A DNA stretch of 64,000 bases. It comes from Valencia hispanica (taxonomy: Eukaryota > Chordata > Actinopteri > Cyprinodontiformes > Valenciidae). Under the pieces are notes generated by a model. It was not told where the DNA came from, did not search any database, and saw only the letters and a list, made by a program, of their open reading frames with translations. The stretch is from the NCBI GenBank assembly GCA_963556495.2, contig OY747703.1, positions 30,218,796-30,282,795 of the forward strand, in the 5' to 3' direction. Position numbers and translations under genes: made by a program. Of the stretch, positions 63,335 to 64,000 are shown in pieces (within the stretch, counting starts at the first letter, position 1; every line of letters begins with the position of its first letter).

Positions 63335-63768
63335 CACACAGACCAGAACCAACGCGGTTTGTACAATATTATGTGAACCAGACGGGTGGAGAGCTACCCG
63401 GGTTTTCAGGACAGCCTGTCATGTATGGTCGTGGATTTGGATCTGTGTTTGCCCGCCTCTTCCGATTTATATCCCCATTTGTTAAGAAAGGAGTGTCTAT
63501 TGCTAAACCGCACCTTAAAGCTGCGGCATCGAATATAGCTTCGGACGTCTTTGGGAGGGCGGTCAATAAAATCAAGAGCAAGATCGGTCAGAATTCTGAT
63601 GCTCAGGAAGGTTCAGGAATAATGATCTTATCAAGACGAGGTCGAAAGAGACCCCCTGGAGAGCGTGTTTGGATGACTAGAAAACAAGCCAAGACAAAGA
63701 AAAAGAAACCACTCAGGGTGAGCAGGCAGAGGGAAAGGAAGTCCGGCAGAGGCTCTGACATATTTTAA
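63322..63768 (+). CDS. Basic amphipathic protein, pX/pVI-like
   Basis: 148 residues from ATG 63322, overlapping the stop of the penton-like gene. A Gly-rich segment (about 34-43) is followed by FARLFRFISPFVKKGVSIAK and HLKAAASNIASD (about 42-77), which would form amphipathic helices. The C-terminal 50 residues are strongly basic (RRGRKRPPGERVW, KKKKPLRVSRQRERK), fitting DNA condensation. Adenovirus core and membrane-active proteins (pX, pVI) have such compositions and lie between penton and hexon, as here. That homology is inferred from composition and order only. The GSGIMIL site near 117 could be a protease-processing region. Confidence 0.65.
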   Translation: MAYLTHRPEPTRFVQYYVNQTGGELPGFSGQPVMYGRGFGSVFARLFRFISPFVKKGVSIAKPHLKAAASNIASDVFGRAVNKIKSKIGQNSDAQEGSGIMILSRRGRKRPPGERVWMTRKQAKTKKKKPLRVSRQRERKSGRGSDIF

Positions 63769-63780
63769 CCGAATAGGAAT

Positions 63781-64000
63781 ATGGCTCTACTACATGTCAA
63801 ATCGGGAGAGTGTACGCTCGGTGAGCTTGACTTATTTTCAGCGCCTATGACTCAACTATCGGTAGAGGATAAGCTGTACACTGAGATTTCACCCCTTTCA
63901 GCCATCACCGATGGAGGACCGATAGAATTTTTTATCCCTGGTGGGGGCGAGTCGTATACCGATTTAAATGACATGTTGATCCATCTCAGAGTTAAAATTA
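63781..64000 (+). CDS. Probable hexon-like capsid protein, N-terminus
   Basis: An ATG twelve bases after the preceding stop opens a frame that is still open at the window edge (73 residues visible). MALLHVKSGECTLGELDLFS and ITDGGPIEFFIPGGGESYTD, followed by a β-strand-like LNDMLIHLRVKI, match what I recall as the start of the 'F54H12.2-like' proteins found in Maverick elements of fish and nematodes. Such N-termini begin the capsid protein fold. I call it capsid, probably the major (hexon-like) subunit. Truncated by the window, not by mutation. Confidence 0.7.
   Translation, partial: MALLHVKSGECTLGELDLFSAPMTQLSVEDKLYTEISPLSAITDGGPIEFFIPGGGESYTDLNDMLIHLRVKI

Larger units (their letters stand above)
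59023..64000 (+). mobile_element. Maverick/adintovirus-type element, left part
   Basis: Six plus-strand genes, all open, lie within 4.6 kb and continue past the window edge: two Cys/His proteins, a Maverick-type integrase, a penton-like protein, a basic pX/pVI-like protein and a probable capsid protein. Mavericks (Polintons) are 15-20 kb virus-like DNA elements, so DNA polymerase B, ATPase and protease should lie to the right. Absence of stops in every frame, against the ruined retroelements nearby, suggests a recent insertion. The left boundary is not fixed. Confidence 0.8.

Overview
This window looks like an intergenic, transposon-packed stretch of a teleost fish genome. I recognise no host protein-coding gene. 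The evidence is the repeat content: Tc1/mariner copies of several subfamilies, L2-clade LINE pieces, a tRNA-type fish SINE, hAT and PIF/Harbinger relics, Ty3/gypsy solo LTRs, long (TA)n microsatellites, a decayed endogenous retrovirus and, at the right end, a Maverick/adintovirus-type DNA element.

Layout. 1-13029: mostly gene-free DNA with a SINE, Tc1 and L2 fragments, and a short inverted-repeat element (about 11415-11927) carrying an exon-like basic ORF. 13030-34957: one endogenous retrovirus of about 22 kb bounded by related LTRs, with a tRNA-Val-like primer-binding site, broken gag and pol, and an env relic with a CX6CC motif. It is inflated by three insertions: an exon-bearing segment (15707-16690), a block of GCTGCAAGC-ended repeat units (18701-26064) that itself holds a nearly intact Tc1 transposon (19113-20616), and a minus-strand Ty3/gypsy retrotransposon (28135-32757). 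35190-57550: two hAT transposase relics, solo gypsy LTRs (one with a perfect 5-bp target duplication), a Harbinger MITE nested in a hAT-like element, a deleted Tc1 copy sitting in a TA microsatellite, L2 pieces, and a decayed transposase-like ORF of unnamed type.

57746-58660 holds three consecutive tandem-repeat arrays whose units contain ETS-like, GC/KLF-box, E-box and CTCF-like motifs. Next to it, 59023-64000 (running off the window) is the best-preserved part: six open reading frames, all on the plus strand. Two are paralogous small proteins sharing a Cys/His motif, each behind its own copy of a 128-bp promoter repeat. Then come a Maverick-type DDE integrase with a C-terminal chromodomain, a penton-like protein, a basic amphipathic pX/pVI-like protein, and the start of a probable capsid protein. 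The order regulator, regulator, integrase, penton-like, core-like, hexon-like suggests an early module followed by a virion module. Family names for the Maverick proteins rest on remembered family resemblance and visible motifs, not on a search.

The strongest leads are the duplicated promoter-plus-Cys/His gene pair and the neighbouring motif arrays.
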